Assembly (NCBI GenBank): GCA_900291925.1
Contig: UWYS01000010.1
Location: 1 to 64,000 of the forward strand
Length of the DNA stretch: 64,000 bases
Reading direction: 5' to 3'
Origin: Thecaphora thlaspeos
Lineage: Eukaryota > Basidiomycota > Ustilaginomycetes > Urocystidales > Glomosporiaceae
Part shown: positions 21,835-32,291 of the stretch, one piece after another
Layout of the letters: each line of letters opens with the position of its first letter
How positions within the stretch are numbered: position 1 is the stretch's first letter
Translations under genes and position numbers: made by a program
The notes under the pieces: generated by a model
Databases searched by the model: none
Seen by the model: the letters and a program-made list of their open reading frames with translations, nothing else
What the model was told of the DNA's origin: nothing

Positions 21835-23729
21835 CTACTTGTAGACGCTCGAGAAGTTGGCAATCGGGGGCCGAGGGAGGAGGCCGCCGTGGCTCTCGAC
21901 GCCCTCGATGCGGTGGAAGGCATTAAGGTTCTTGTGCAGGGTGAACTGGAAGACGCTCGAGTCGCCCTCGCGCGCCACAATAACGCTCGACCAGAGGAAG
22001 TGCCTCCAGCGTCGGAACATCTTCTCGCCGTACTTGGCGACGACCTTGTCCCTGTTCGATTCCCAGTTCTCGGCCCACCGCAGGATGGTGGCGCTGTAGT
22101 GGACGCCCGCCACGTCGACCGAGCGAATCTCAAAGCCGGCCTTCTCCAGCTGCGTCACCACCCACCCGAGCGGCAGGCTGGCGTCGGCGCCGGGGAAGAT
22201 GTCGCGGTTCATAAAGATGCCCCAGTGCAGGCCCTGGTGCTGCCAGGAAGGCCGGAGGCCGGCAACCTGGAAGACAAAGACGCCGTCGTCGTCGAGCAGC
22301 GTGTAGACGTCGCGCAGGAACTTGCCGTAGTGGCGGATACCGACATGCTCTGCCATCTCGAGCGAGATGATCTTGGTGTAGTGGCCCGGCTGGACGGGGA
22401 TGTCGCGGTAGTCAAGGTTGAGGGTGCGCGCCTGCGACGGGTCGATGCCGTTCTTCTTGAGTCGATCGTTGCCGAAGCGCGTCTGAGTCTTTGCGAGAGT
22501 GACACCAGTGACGTCGCAACCGTAGTTCTTGGCGGCAAAGGCGGCAAAGGTGCCCCAACCGCATCCGATGTCAAGCACGCGGTCGTCGCGCTTGAGGGCG
22601 AGCTTGGAGCAGACGAGGTTGAGCTTGTTGTCCTGCAGCTCCTCGAGCGTTTCCTTACGGTGCGGGTCCGAGATGATGCCCGAGGTGTAAATCATCTGCG
22701 GGCCGAGGAACCAGGCGTAGAAGTCGTCACCCCGGTCGTAGTTGTCCTGGATCTGGGTCTCGTCCTGCTTGGCCGTGTGCATGATGACCTCGGGGACCAT
22801 CTGGAAGAGGACGAAGCGGAACTGGTCCCAGGTGAGGACGAACGAGCACCAGTCGTGGCGGTACTCGAGCAGCTCGAGGTAGTCCATTTTGGGCTCGATC
22901 TTGCCGGCAAAGTAGGCGTCGTGGAAGGTCTGGTAGGGGATCTTGTTGTCGCCGTGATACTTTGCGCGAAGCTCGGGGTCCTTAATGTCCATGTAGTGCT
23001 CGAGCGGCTTGCCGGGAAGCTTGACCTTTTCGTTGATGCGCGGGCCGAACCTAGCGCAGGCAACCCAGTATGCCATGGTGACGGGGAGACCAAAGATGGC
23101 CATGAGGATAAAGTACGAGAACCAGCCGAACCACTTGGGGTTGACAAAGGGGATCAGGCGGAGGATGACGGCGGGTGCGAAGAAAACGAGGGCGGCGAGG
23201 TGATAGTTGTTGAAGGTGCCGTTGCCCTCGGCGGGGAGCGGGGCGTTGGCGATGGTCGGCTGCAGGGGCGGACGGACGAGAATGTGACGGCGAGTCTGTC
23301 AGCGGACGGGTCCTAGGACAGGCTCGAGGAAGAGATGAGGCAGGCATCATGGTCCGGCCGCTTCAGGATACTCACGTAGTTGGTCAGCTTGACCTTGCCG
23401 CCAGGAGCGAGTCTGGCCTTGGTATTGCCGTTACGAGCAGCAGCGGCTGCGACGGGGACAGAAGCCTTGGAGCCCGCGGCGGCGTCGGGCTGCTGGCGCG
23501 GGACGGCGACGGCAGCAGCGGCGGCGTGGTCGATGACATCTACCTCATCCTTCTCGGCGGCGGGAGCAGCAGCAGCCGCGGGAACAGCAGAGGGGGCCGA
23601 GGGGGCCTCCTGGTGAGGAGCCTGGTAGAGGTGGGGGATGTCGACGGGCTCTACGACGCCTTGGTCGTCGAAGGTGACGTTCTGTGCGACCGCCTGGAAG
23701 GGGGCGGGTACGCTGGAGTGGCCGTCCAT
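21835..23729 (-). CDS. Sphingolipid C9-methyltransferase (CMAS-like)
   Basis: Two exons (23729-23376 and 23259-21835) encode 592 aa. The first 118 residues (MDGHSSVPAPFQAV...) are Ala-rich and lead into KVKLTNY, which joins PTIANAPLPAEGNG, the family's typical pre-membrane segment. Two transmembrane helices follow at about 139-157 and 163-185. The SAM-binding motif VLDIGCGWGTF is at 347-357, with the TLEELQDNKLNL, EMAEHVGIRHYGKFL and cyclopropane-synthase-type segments downstream. Fungal members transfer a methyl group from SAM to C9 of the 4,8-sphingadienine base of glucosylceramide in the ER or Golgi and affect membrane properties and hyphal growth. It is divergent from the cullin gene (about 1.06 kb between ATGs). 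The Ala-rich N-terminal extension is longer than I expect for the family. Confidence 0.93.
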
Positions 23730-24788
23730 GATGAGAGATGGACGGACGTGCAAAGTGAGGGTTGAAGGCGGTGGTGGTGGAGGGGGAAGAAGAAGAAGAG
23801 GGAAAGGCTGCAGCTTCTCGTCCTCGTCGACGCCCGTTCTGTACGCGCCTTGTCGCGAGGTGGCCTTGGATGTTGCGCGCTGCTCGCCTTGGCCTGGCTG
23901 CCTCGACGCTGCTGCCTTTGTGCCGAGCACCGCCTTTTCTTCTTGCGTTGCGTGCGTTGCGCGCTCGCCCTTGCTTGCCTCTGGCCCGTGCTTGTGCTTG
24001 CTTCTTTCTTGACGTTTGGCGCGGGTGCGAGCTAGCGAGCGAGCGGGCGTGCGTGCGCGAGTCCAACAGGCGCGCCAACGCCCTCTTTTTCTTCCACCCG
24101 CACGACAGACCGTCAGGCGAGGCCACACGGGAGGGCGGGTGTGGAGGTTGGCAGGGCGGGCAGAAGTGGCGGGTCGATCACGGGTGGGGCGCGGGGCCTC
24201 GCTCGCCTGGCAATCCACCGCTGTGCCAGTGCCAGTTACAAAGTCCATGGCACGCCTCCCACCCACCATCGTCAACCACCACCTTCACCGCTGCGCCCCA
24301 TTCTGAACAACCAGCAGTCTCACGCCATCCTCTTCCCGCTCCGCTCTTCTTCTCTTCCGAGCCGGGCTCCATCCGGACACGCTCTTGATCCGCATAGCTC
24401 CAACGCTCCGACCTGGCCAATATCCGGACGTCCTCGACCGCACCACAGCCCGCCTGCCTCACCTGTTACAACAGCCCCACAGCCAGGCGGCAGCCGCGTC
24501 TCCACTTTGAATCGTCGTCTTCCCTGTAGCACGTAGGCGCTACCTTGAGCATCTGGAACAGCAGCATCTCGAACAACACCTCCACCAGCGCCAGCCTCTC
24601 TTCTACTTCGCCACTTCACCTCGCCACCTCCGCTCCTGTCCCAGGCGCAGCAGTCGTCAAGGGCTCACCGAGTCTAGTGCCGACAGGCTCTCCACTCTTG
24701 CAGATAGCAGGCGAGCCGACCGCGTACCTCACATACGAGCCACCACAGCCCTTCCTCCTAGCTCCGCAGCGCAACCCGCACCAACACG
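23730..24788. promoter_or_regulatory. Divergent promoter region, C9-methyltransferase / cullin
   Basis: Sequence between two divergent ATGs. It contains a CCAAT pentamer at 24417-24421, about 370 bp before the cullin ATG. The 24540-24788 part is open in one frame but lacks conserved protein features and is probably the cullin 5' leader. Confidence 0.5.
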
Positions 24789-27575
24789 ATGGCGGCTTCC
24801 TCCAGTCGCCTCCCGGCGGCACACGAGTCAGTAGTTGCAGGGCCTTGAGCAGGTACTGTCGGCCTCAACTGCCCGCTGATCAGTCACTGACGTTCCTTGG
24901 CATTGTTTTCGCTCGCTCCGCTGCCCGACCGCCCGCCCGCAGCGTCAATGCGACGTGGGAGGTCCTCGGCCCGGGCATCGACCAGATCATGACGAGGCTG
25001 CGCGAGGGCATGAACAACAACGACTACATGAAGCTCTACACCCTCGCCTACAACCATTGCACCAGCAGCCGCATGGCCTCCGGGTCCAGCGGCGATCTCG
25101 GCGGATCACTCGGCGGGAGCGTTGGTTCCAAGTCGGGCGCCAATCTCGTCGGCGCAGAGCTCTACAATTGCCTCATCCAGTACTTTCAAGCGCACCTCGC
25201 TGACGTCAGAAAGGGCGCAGAGGGTCTCGCAGAGGAGCCGCTGCTCAAGTACTACGCCGCCGAGTGGGATCGCTACACGACGGGCGCGAACTACGTCACC
25301 CGCCTCCTCGCCTACCTCAATCGACACTGGGTCAAGCGCGAAAAGGATGAGGGCAGGAAACACGTCTACACGGTCTACATTGTGCGTTCCCTAGCTCGAC
25401 CCTCGTGCCTGTCTCGAGGGAGGACGACCTCAGCTGACGTTTGACCTCGCTTCTTTCGGCCACCCCCTCGGCCCCACAGCTCGCGCTCGTACAGTGGAAG
25501 GAACACATGTTCAAGTACGTCCAGAGCAAGGGCCGCCTAGTCCATGCGCTGCTCCGGCAGATCGAAAAGCAGCGCAACGGAGAGGTCATTGAGTCGTCGC
25601 TGGTCAAGAACGTGATGGACAGCCTCGGTGAGTAGGCCACGGCGGCGGCGTCCCTCCTCGCTCTACATTCCAGGCGAGCATCGCGCCAGCCCCCGCACAC
25701 GCGCGCTGACACCTTCTTGACTGCCTTCTCCGTCCCTCGACACGGCAGTCTCGCTCGGGCTCGACGAGGCCGACACTAACCGCCAGAACCTCGACGTTTA
25801 CAGGCACGAGTTCGAGAAGCCGTTCCTCGAGGCGACCGAGCTCTACTACACGGCCGAGTCGGACGCCTTTGTCGGGCAGAACAGCGTGACCGACTATATG
25901 AAAAAGGCCGAGGCGCGGATCAAGGAGGAGGAGGACCGCGTCGAGCTGTACCTTCACAGCACGACACGGCTCAAGCTCATCGGCTGCTGCGACAACACGC
26001 TCGTCCGCCGTCATGCCAACATCCTCTGGGACGAGTTCCAGACGCTGCTCGACCTCGAAAAGGCCGACGACCTGTACCGCAACTACACCCTGATGTCGCG
26101 CATCGCCGAAGGGCTTGAGCCGCTACGGCAGAAGTTCGAGGCGCACGTCAAGCGCGTCGGTCTCGCCGGTGTGGAAAAGGTGGCCGGCGGCGAGGCGGCC
26201 GATGCGATGGAGCCAGGTGTCTACGTCAACGCGCTGCTCGACGCCCACCGCACCAACCTCGAGACGGTCAACGCGTCGTTCCGGGGCGAGGCCGGCTTCC
26301 TCGCGGCGCTCGACAAGGCGTGCCGCGACTTTGTCAACCGCAACAAGGCGACGGGGACGTCGACGAGCAAGTCGCCCGAGCTGCTCGCCAAGCACGCTGA
26401 TGCGCTTCTCAAGAAGAGCAACAAGACGACGCAGGAGGCGTCGCTCGAGGACGCGCTCAACGAGGTCATGGTCGTCTTCAAGTATCTCGAGGACAAGGAC
26501 GTCTTCCAAAAGTTCTACAGCAAGATGCTCGCGAAGCGCCTCGTCAACTTTGCCTCGGCCTCGGACGACGCCGAGGCTAACATGATCTCACGCCTCAAGG
26601 AGGCGTGCGGCTACGAGTACACCACCAAGCTCCAGCGCATGTTTACCGACATGGGCCTCAGCAAGGAGCTCAACGACAGCTTCAAGGAGGCCATGGTCAA
26701 GACGCACGACCGCGCCGAGCTCGACGTCGACTTTTACGCGCTTGTCCTCGCCAATGGCGCCTGGCCCCTCCAGGCGCCGACGACCGACTTTAGCATCCCG
26801 ACCGAGCTGCTCCCAACCTATGAGCGCTTCCAGCGCTACTACGGCGCCAAGCACAGCGGGCGCAAGCTGACGTGGCTCTGGCAGCTCTCGAAGAACGAGG
26901 TCAAGGCCAACTACCTTGGGCAAAAGTACCAGTTCGGGACGAGCACCTTCCAGACGGCGGTGCTGCTTCAGTTCAACGAGACCGACAGCCTGACGGGCGA
27001 CGAACTGCGCACCGCTACGCGCCTTAACGACGCGACGATCCGGCCCGTGCTCGCGATGCTCGTCAAGGCCAAGATGCTGCTGCTCGAGGCCGGGAGCAAG
27101 ACGTACACGCTCAACACGGGCTTCAAGAGCAAGAAGCTCCGCGTCAACCTCAACCTCCCCGTCAAGGCCGAGCAGAAGGCAGAGAGCAACGAGGTCATGA
27201 AGACGGTCGACGAGGACAGGCGGCTGCTGCTCCAGGCGACGATTGTGCGCATCATGAAGGCGCGCAAGCAGCTGAGGCACGCCAATTTGATCCAGGAGGT
27301 CGTCGCGCAGGTCAGCGCCCGCTTCCAGCCAAAGGTTCCAGACGTCAAGAAGGTGAGCAGCGGAGAGCAGCGGAGATCCAGGCCCTCCCGAGAGCAGAAG
27401 TGCTTGGGCGCCGAAATACTGACCATCGCCCGTTCTTTTTCTTTTTCTTCCACCCTCTGCCCGTCTTTGAACCTGCCTTGTATTCACGCACCGTCAGGCC
27501 ATCGACCAGCTGATCGACAAGGAGTACCTGGAACGAGTCGAGGGACAGAAAGACATGTACTCGTACCTTGCCTGA
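24789..27575 (+). CDS. CUL1: Cullin-1 type SCF scaffold
   Basis: Five exons (24789-24826, 24943-25381, 25480-25627, 25749-27352, 27498-27575) give 768 aa, the usual cullin length. The first coding exon is only 38 nt. Joined to exon 2 it gives MAASSSRLPAAHDVNATWEV, matching the cullin-1 N-terminus (ATWxxLxPGIxxIM). The N-terminal cullin repeats include NNNDYMKLYTLAYNHCTS, the element that docks Skp1. The cullin homology domain contains KYLEDKDVFQKFYSKMLAKR. The winged-helix end has IVRIMKARKQLRHANLI with the neddylation lysine at about residue 712. The C-terminus YLERVEGQKDMYSYLA is diagnostic. It scaffolds SCF ubiquitin ligases with Skp1, F-box proteins and Rbx1 (yeast ortholog CDC53). A broken WD40 piece resembling F-box/WD substrate receptors lies about 34 kb away; I see no functional link. 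Confidence 0.95.
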
Positions 27576-28231
27576 GTTGCATGCGCGCGTTGAAGTGGTC
27601 GCGCAGCCTGCAATGAACGATGTACGGACGATGACCATCATTACTGCCGAGGAAGTGCGTGCGTATCGTCTTGTCGAGGTTGGAAAAGATGGACATCCAT
27701 GTGGTGCGCGATGAGATGCGCCGACTTGGTAACTACACTCTTGTGATGTGTTTCGAGGTATTCGTATGACATCGTGGTACAGTAAGCGCCACGACGTAGA
27801 CCATAAGAGGAGGGAACATGGGGAGGTAGGGACGAACGAGCGATTTAAATATTCAATAGTAGTTCGTCTGTCCTTAGCGCTGAAATACATTTGGAGGCAA
27901 GCAGCAATGATGGAAAGTATACTGGACTTTCACCGATATACCCTTGAGCATACGATGTACGACGGCGAACCCTCGCGAAAGATGGTCGCATCCCAAACGA
28001 TGTATACATGAATCAGGAACGACGTGTACGGTGAGGCAGGTTAGACTGTGATAAGGCGTAGCGAGGCGATGGCATGAGATAAAGGGGCGTAAGGAAGGGA
28101 AAAGGAGGATGGATGGCATACGAATGTTCAAGCTGCTCCAATGTGTGTCGATAAGAATCTCGATGCATGAGAAATCGAATCGTAAAAAAGGATGAGAAAA
28201 AGTGGAAAAAAAAATTGCGAGAAAAGAAACC
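27576..28231. other. Intergenic, cullin 3' region
   Basis: About 660 bp of lower GC content following the cullin stop, including TTTAAATATT-like sequence near 27843. An A9 run at 28206-28214 lies downstream of the minus-strand tRNA and could be a backup Pol III terminator. No gene was seen. Confidence 0.5.
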
Positions 28232-28236
28232 AAAAA
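28232..28236 (-). terminator. Pol III terminator of tRNA-Ala
   Basis: Five T residues on the minus strand, starting 6 nt after the tRNA discriminator base, as expected for RNA polymerase III termination. Confidence 0.85.
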
Positions 28237-28241
28237 GTTCC

Positions 28242-28338
28242 TGGAGATTCGGGGGATTGAACCCCGGGCCTCTGCCTGTCAACATTTTCTAGTAGAATGA
28301 CTTGCGAAAGCAGCGATCTACCACTGAGCTAAATCCCC
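28242..28338 (-). tRNA. tRNA-Ala(CGC) with 25-nt intron
   Basis: The minus strand folds as a complete cloverleaf. The acceptor stem is GGGGATT/AATCTCC with one G-U pair, the T arm is CGGGG-TTCAATC-CCCCG, and the anticodon stem is CTGCT/GGCAG with a terminal T-G pair. The anticodon loop is TTCGCAA, giving anticodon CGC (alanine). A 25-nt intron (28278-28302) sits one base 3' of the anticodon, the canonical position. The D stem reads GCTC/GATC, leaving one C-U mismatch where GAGC would be standard. A and B box elements are present (TAGCTCAGTGG, GGTTCAATCCC). CCA is not encoded. Confidence 0.93.
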
Positions 28339-28721
28339 ATTGTCGAAAGGAGCTATACTGTTGCAATATATATTTCAGTATATGTTGCTTCCTACAGGCC
28401 TACGTTTGAACACATCATGAAGCTCGTACCTTTCCTCGTAGTCCAGGAGACCCGTCAAGTGTTCTTCGACCATTTAACATGTCTTTCGAATGTCAAATTA
28501 CTCCCATCCTGTCCGGCATTCTTCGCCGGCACTCTACACATGCCCTCTAAGCTATCATCCTACCTCTGAAAGACAGTCCAAGTTGATTGAGTACACAAAT
28601 CATTCATCGAAAAAAGAGGCAAGCCGAAGGATATCATGGCATATAACGTTACCAGGACCTTTTCGCTACTAATGCTATATAATATCCTAGATACTCTAGA
28701 CTTTGCGCCGCGCATCTCTCT
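28339..28721. other. Intergenic, tRNA 5' flank and hydrolase 3' region
   Basis: AT-richer than the surroundings (for example AATATATATT near 28365). It holds the 5' flank of the tRNA and the 3' UTR of the hydrolase. No gene was seen. Confidence 0.5.
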
Positions 28722-30533
28722 CTAGGCCGTGATAAACTGTCGAACAATCTCATCGATCTCCTCCTTTGTCCTATCTTTAAGTCTGAGAAAAGCATAGACA
28801 TGATATTCGCCCAGACCTTCTACCAACTTGAGCGAAACGTTACCCAACGGTGCTTCCTTCTGTCCGTCTTTCGGCGTAGAAAGAGTTCGCATGTTGTCGG
28901 CGAACGCGTGGATGCTGTCCTGGAATAGCTCGATGGATCCTACCATTATCAGGAAGTCGATCGCCAACGAGGAAGTGCCGGGCGAAGGTGGGGGTGCGCC
29001 GAGAAGGTGTAGTGCCTTTCGAAGGTATGCGTTCTCCGCCATCGAGATACCAGGTGAGAAGGGATGGAACGTTCCCAATTCCATGATCGTTTCAGGCAGC
29101 TCTCTAGCGAGTCGTTTCAGCGTCTCGTAGTACTCTTCGCTCCGCAGAGGTGGCGTGTCGAGGTCGTACCTCTCCGCCAACCTCGCAATCGCACCGTGAC
29201 CCAACGGCGTTTCGAACGAATCGAGCAGGTCGTTCTTTCGTCCAGCGACGGGCACGACGTATCGCAGGTAGGCATCCCTCGCCTCTCCCAACATGGTCGG
29301 GTTGAGAAAGTCGTACCCTCTGTGGTCTAGCATCTGTCGACCTCGCAACGTCATGTCGCACCAGGGAGAATGGAGGACCAGCTTGCCCGCTCGACCCAGA
29401 TCGGAGTCCGTACCTGGGTACGCGACCATGAGGGCGGAGAGGTAGAGTTGTAGAGCGTTACACAGCCCTCCGCCCGCCGAGTCGCCCATCAGCACTACGT
29501 TGTGCGGTGCAAAGCCGAGTCGCTTCGTCAGGTAGACGAATCCGGCCAATGCATCCTGCAACGCGGCGGGAAAGGCACGCTCCTCCTTTGTTGCTTTGCG
29601 AAAGTTGACGCAGAACACGCAAAGAGACGTACTGCGACAGACGGAAGAGGCGAGTGAGGAGACTAAAGGATGGCCCTGGACGTAGCCTCCACCGACGAGG
29701 TAGAGGACAACGCGCTCGTCTGTTCCGAGGGCGGGACCGCAGCCGATCCCCGCCTGCGGCGAGCCGGGCTTGAATGCCGTGGTGACGCCGCCTTTCACCT
29801 CGGTCGCGCGCGTCTTCCAGAGCCAGAAGGAGGGACAGGGCGCGGGCGCGACGCCGAACCGGCCGCCGGCAACGTCGCCTAGCAAGAGGGTGTGCGGAAC
29901 AGATGGATCGGCGTCGTAGCCCTCTGCATTGGATGTGGCAATGCGTTGCGGTCGAGAAGGTCGACGGCGACGTAGCTCCTGTTCCCCCGCCGCCGACGTT
30001 GCATCGCCGTTGAAGCCTTCCCCGACGGCATGGGGCTGGTCGCCCTCGATAGGCACGGGGAGCGGCGGGATGGAGACGGCCTCGCACTCAATCTTCCAGC
30101 CCTGGTACGAGATGCCGAGGTTGTTGCGCCTGCTTGGCCTAACGGCGCTCTCGTCCTTACGCGACTGGTGCGGCGGTGGTCCGTACGTGATGGCCCAGAT
30201 GAGGGTTCAGAGGAGCGGGACAACGAGCGACCTGGTGAGCGTCCAGCTGGGCTGGCGTGCGGGGAAGCGGCTGGGAGCGTAGCCGCGCTCAATCCATCTT
30301 CGGCGACTGCAGAGGGCGCGGTTGGAGGGCGTAAGAGTGAGGTGGACGGGTGCAACGACCAAGACGAGGTAGAGGAGGCGGAGGAGGACGACGGGGTAGC
30401 ACCAGATCCAGCGGTCCAGTGTCTGAGGGTGGCGAGAGGGGCCGATCAGGCGTTCGAGAAAGGGGAGCGAGGGGCCGTAGAAGAGCTGAGCAACGGGTCG
30501 AAAGTCAACGTGGCCAGAGGGCGTCACCGACAT
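28722..30533 (-). CDS. Alpha/beta hydrolase (HSL/steryl-acetyl-hydrolase-like) with in-frame TGA
   Basis: Read from the ATG at 30533 (MSVTPSGHVDFRPVAQ), a single frame of 603 codons runs to the stop at 28722. It is interrupted only by a TGA at codon 109 (30209-30207). Before the TGA there is a membrane-type segment (VVLLRLLYLVLVVAPVHLTL). The hydrophobic run SLVVPLL, then TGA, then TLIWAITYGPPPHQS reads as one continuous helix, so the frame is preserved across the stop. Downstream lie VLYLVGGGYVQGHP (oxyanion region, Val where His is usual), the nucleophile elbow GDSAGGG, and a C-terminal EYHVY with the likely catalytic His. These are features of the alpha/beta hydrolase-3 (hormone-sensitive lipase / steryl acetyl hydrolase) family. 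A 93-nt intron with a weak GTCGCT donor and a GTTAG acceptor could remove the TGA in frame but would also delete the hydrophobic segment. Nonsense allele, readthrough, assembly error and weak intron all remain open. Confidence 0.65.
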
Positions 30534-31079
30534 GGTCCGAAAGGGTCGGCCGTCGACAGCGGGTGAGGGTGAGGGCGAGGAAGGGTGAGGATGTGCGATG
30601 CGAGATGAGTGGATGATCGAGGATGACCAGGTGGAAGAACAGAGAGAAGGCGCGCCTAGACGCGGCGCGAGGATGGGAGAGGAGACCCCGCTCCCCCGCC
30701 TGAGCCGTGCCTGCCTTGTTGCGAGAAGGAAGCCGCATGCCCGATGCCCAGCCACGGGTCGTTGTGAGCAGTGCGCCCCTCACACATGTCATGGCGGCGG
30801 CCACTCATGCATCGCCGGCCACCGCGCCCCTCGACGAGAAACATCGCACGCCGCCATCCCGCCGCGACGGTGCGGTCAACTCGGCGTATCGATTGGCCCA
30901 CTACGCCATTGCGACACCCGCACCACGACACGAGGCGTCCTTTCCTGCTGCGGCCTGTTTGCCCTTGCCCCTGCCTGCCTGTGTGCGATGTTGGATACTT
31001 GGAACGTCTCAGAACCTGCATCTGTCTCTATGTGTCTGCGTGTCTACGTGTATATCTGTCCATGCGGTCAATGTGTCTA
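30534..31079. other. Intergenic, hydrolase promoter and DUF3605 3' region
   Basis: About 546 bp between two minus-strand genes. The hydrolase frame stays open upstream of its ATG as far as about 30755, so an earlier start cannot be excluded. Pyrimidine-rich on the coding strand near 30545-30600. No other gene was recognised. Confidence 0.5.
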
Positions 31080-32291
31080 TCAAGAGCGCTCGACGTCTGC
31101 CTTGGGTCGAACAAAGACGCTGTCGGAAGGAGCCAAGGTGTGAGGGTGCCCCGCATCACCATCAGCAAGTGAACCCTCGGCTAACTTTCTACCTCGGCCG
31201 TATGTGTACTCACTGGAAGTGGCTCAGGCCTGGCACGGTCCTCAGGTGCGGCGGGTTGCAGAAAAAGACGCTCTCGTATCGCTCCTCGTTCCACTTGCGC
31301 CTGACGAACGACTCTATCTCCCTGGCCGCCCACTTCTGACCCGCCGCCGACCGATCGAGTGTCACGCCGCTGGGCCCGCCCGTTGGCGTCCCGATGCCAG
31401 GGAACAGTTCGACCGAGTTGCGCAGGTGGAGCGACGTCGAGCCAGCGGTGATGTCGCCGTACACTGGTGGCGGTGACGAGGCCGAGGGAGCGCCAATATA
31501 GCCGCGCACGCCGTCGTTGAGAATGCAGCTGTACATCTGCGACGACAGCGCCGGCTCAAAAGGGCTGGACGGATCTGTGAACAGCAAAGAGTGAAGGATG
31601 GGGAGCTTCGACCTGTCGTCGTCGTCGCCGCCGTCGATGTGCAGTGGAAACGAGGCAGCAGTCAGCCACACGCACACAAGAGCGTCTAACGGGGGCGGCG
31701 CGATGTTGGATAAAGGGACCCGACTCACCAGACCACCCAGTGCTGGACGTCATCGGGCACGCCGTAGGGCCAGTCGTTCGGGATGCACTTGACCGTCGCC
31801 TCACCTTGACCGGTTGCTTCGAGCCTCTCGTCGTCGATGAAATGCCTCAGCGTTCGTCCGCTGCCGTCAGGATGTGTCATCTCTGCCTCCGGCCACGTCT
31901 CATCGGACTGCAGCTTGTTGGTGCCGATGGCCTCGCCCTTTGGCTGGCCGTTGCTTGTGTCCGGCTTCCAGCCGAGACGGACGTCACGGATGTAGGCCTC
32001 GAGGCCGCCCCAGTTTTCGCGGATCGGGACGGCCCAGTCTGCGTACTCGCGCTTGCAGCGGTCGGTGCGGAAGAGGTCGTCGAGGTCGCCTGTGGCCACG
32101 GTCGCCTGGATGTAAGGCCAGGTCATGAGGGCCTCGAGCGCAGAGTAGGAGCTGCGTACGTAGTAGGAGCCCGAGGCTCGAGGTGGCGGCTGTGGTGTGC
32201 TGCGCCCGCCATTGAGCAAGGGAAGGGCGGTATCGAAGGGAGCGCCGTGTACCTCGGAGGACGAAGGTGCGCCAGCAGCTGGGCGGGCCAT
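31080..32291 (-). CDS. DUF3605-family protein (N-acetylglucosamine-induced protein 1-like)
   Basis: Three exons (32291-31729, 31564-31214, 31119-31080) encode 317 aa. After a Ser/Pro-rich lead, the family core starts at LEALMTWPYIQATVATGDL. It includes FRTDRCKREYADWAVPI, IPNDWPYGVPDDVQHWVV, a second exon ending CNPPHLRTVPGLSHF, and a 40-nt last exon. That exon completes the conserved SHFHVFVRPK ending after a GTGAGT/GACAG splice; without it the frame would stop one residue early and lose HVFV. The exon 1/2 junction (CAG acceptor at 31565-31567) gives VVCPFEP and is the least certain. ATG 32291 is chosen because further upstream only a GTG is available. DUF3605 has no assigned reaction; a Candida member was named for induction by N-acetylglucosamine. 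It is divergent from the aldehyde dehydrogenase. Confidence 0.82.

Noticed and set aside
21421..23316. 631-aa open frame on the plus strand opposite the C9-methyltransferase
   Set aside because: It is the antisense of a conserved gene. The Val/Asp/Leu-rich composition is typical of the complementary frame of GC-rich coding sequence, and there is no domain.
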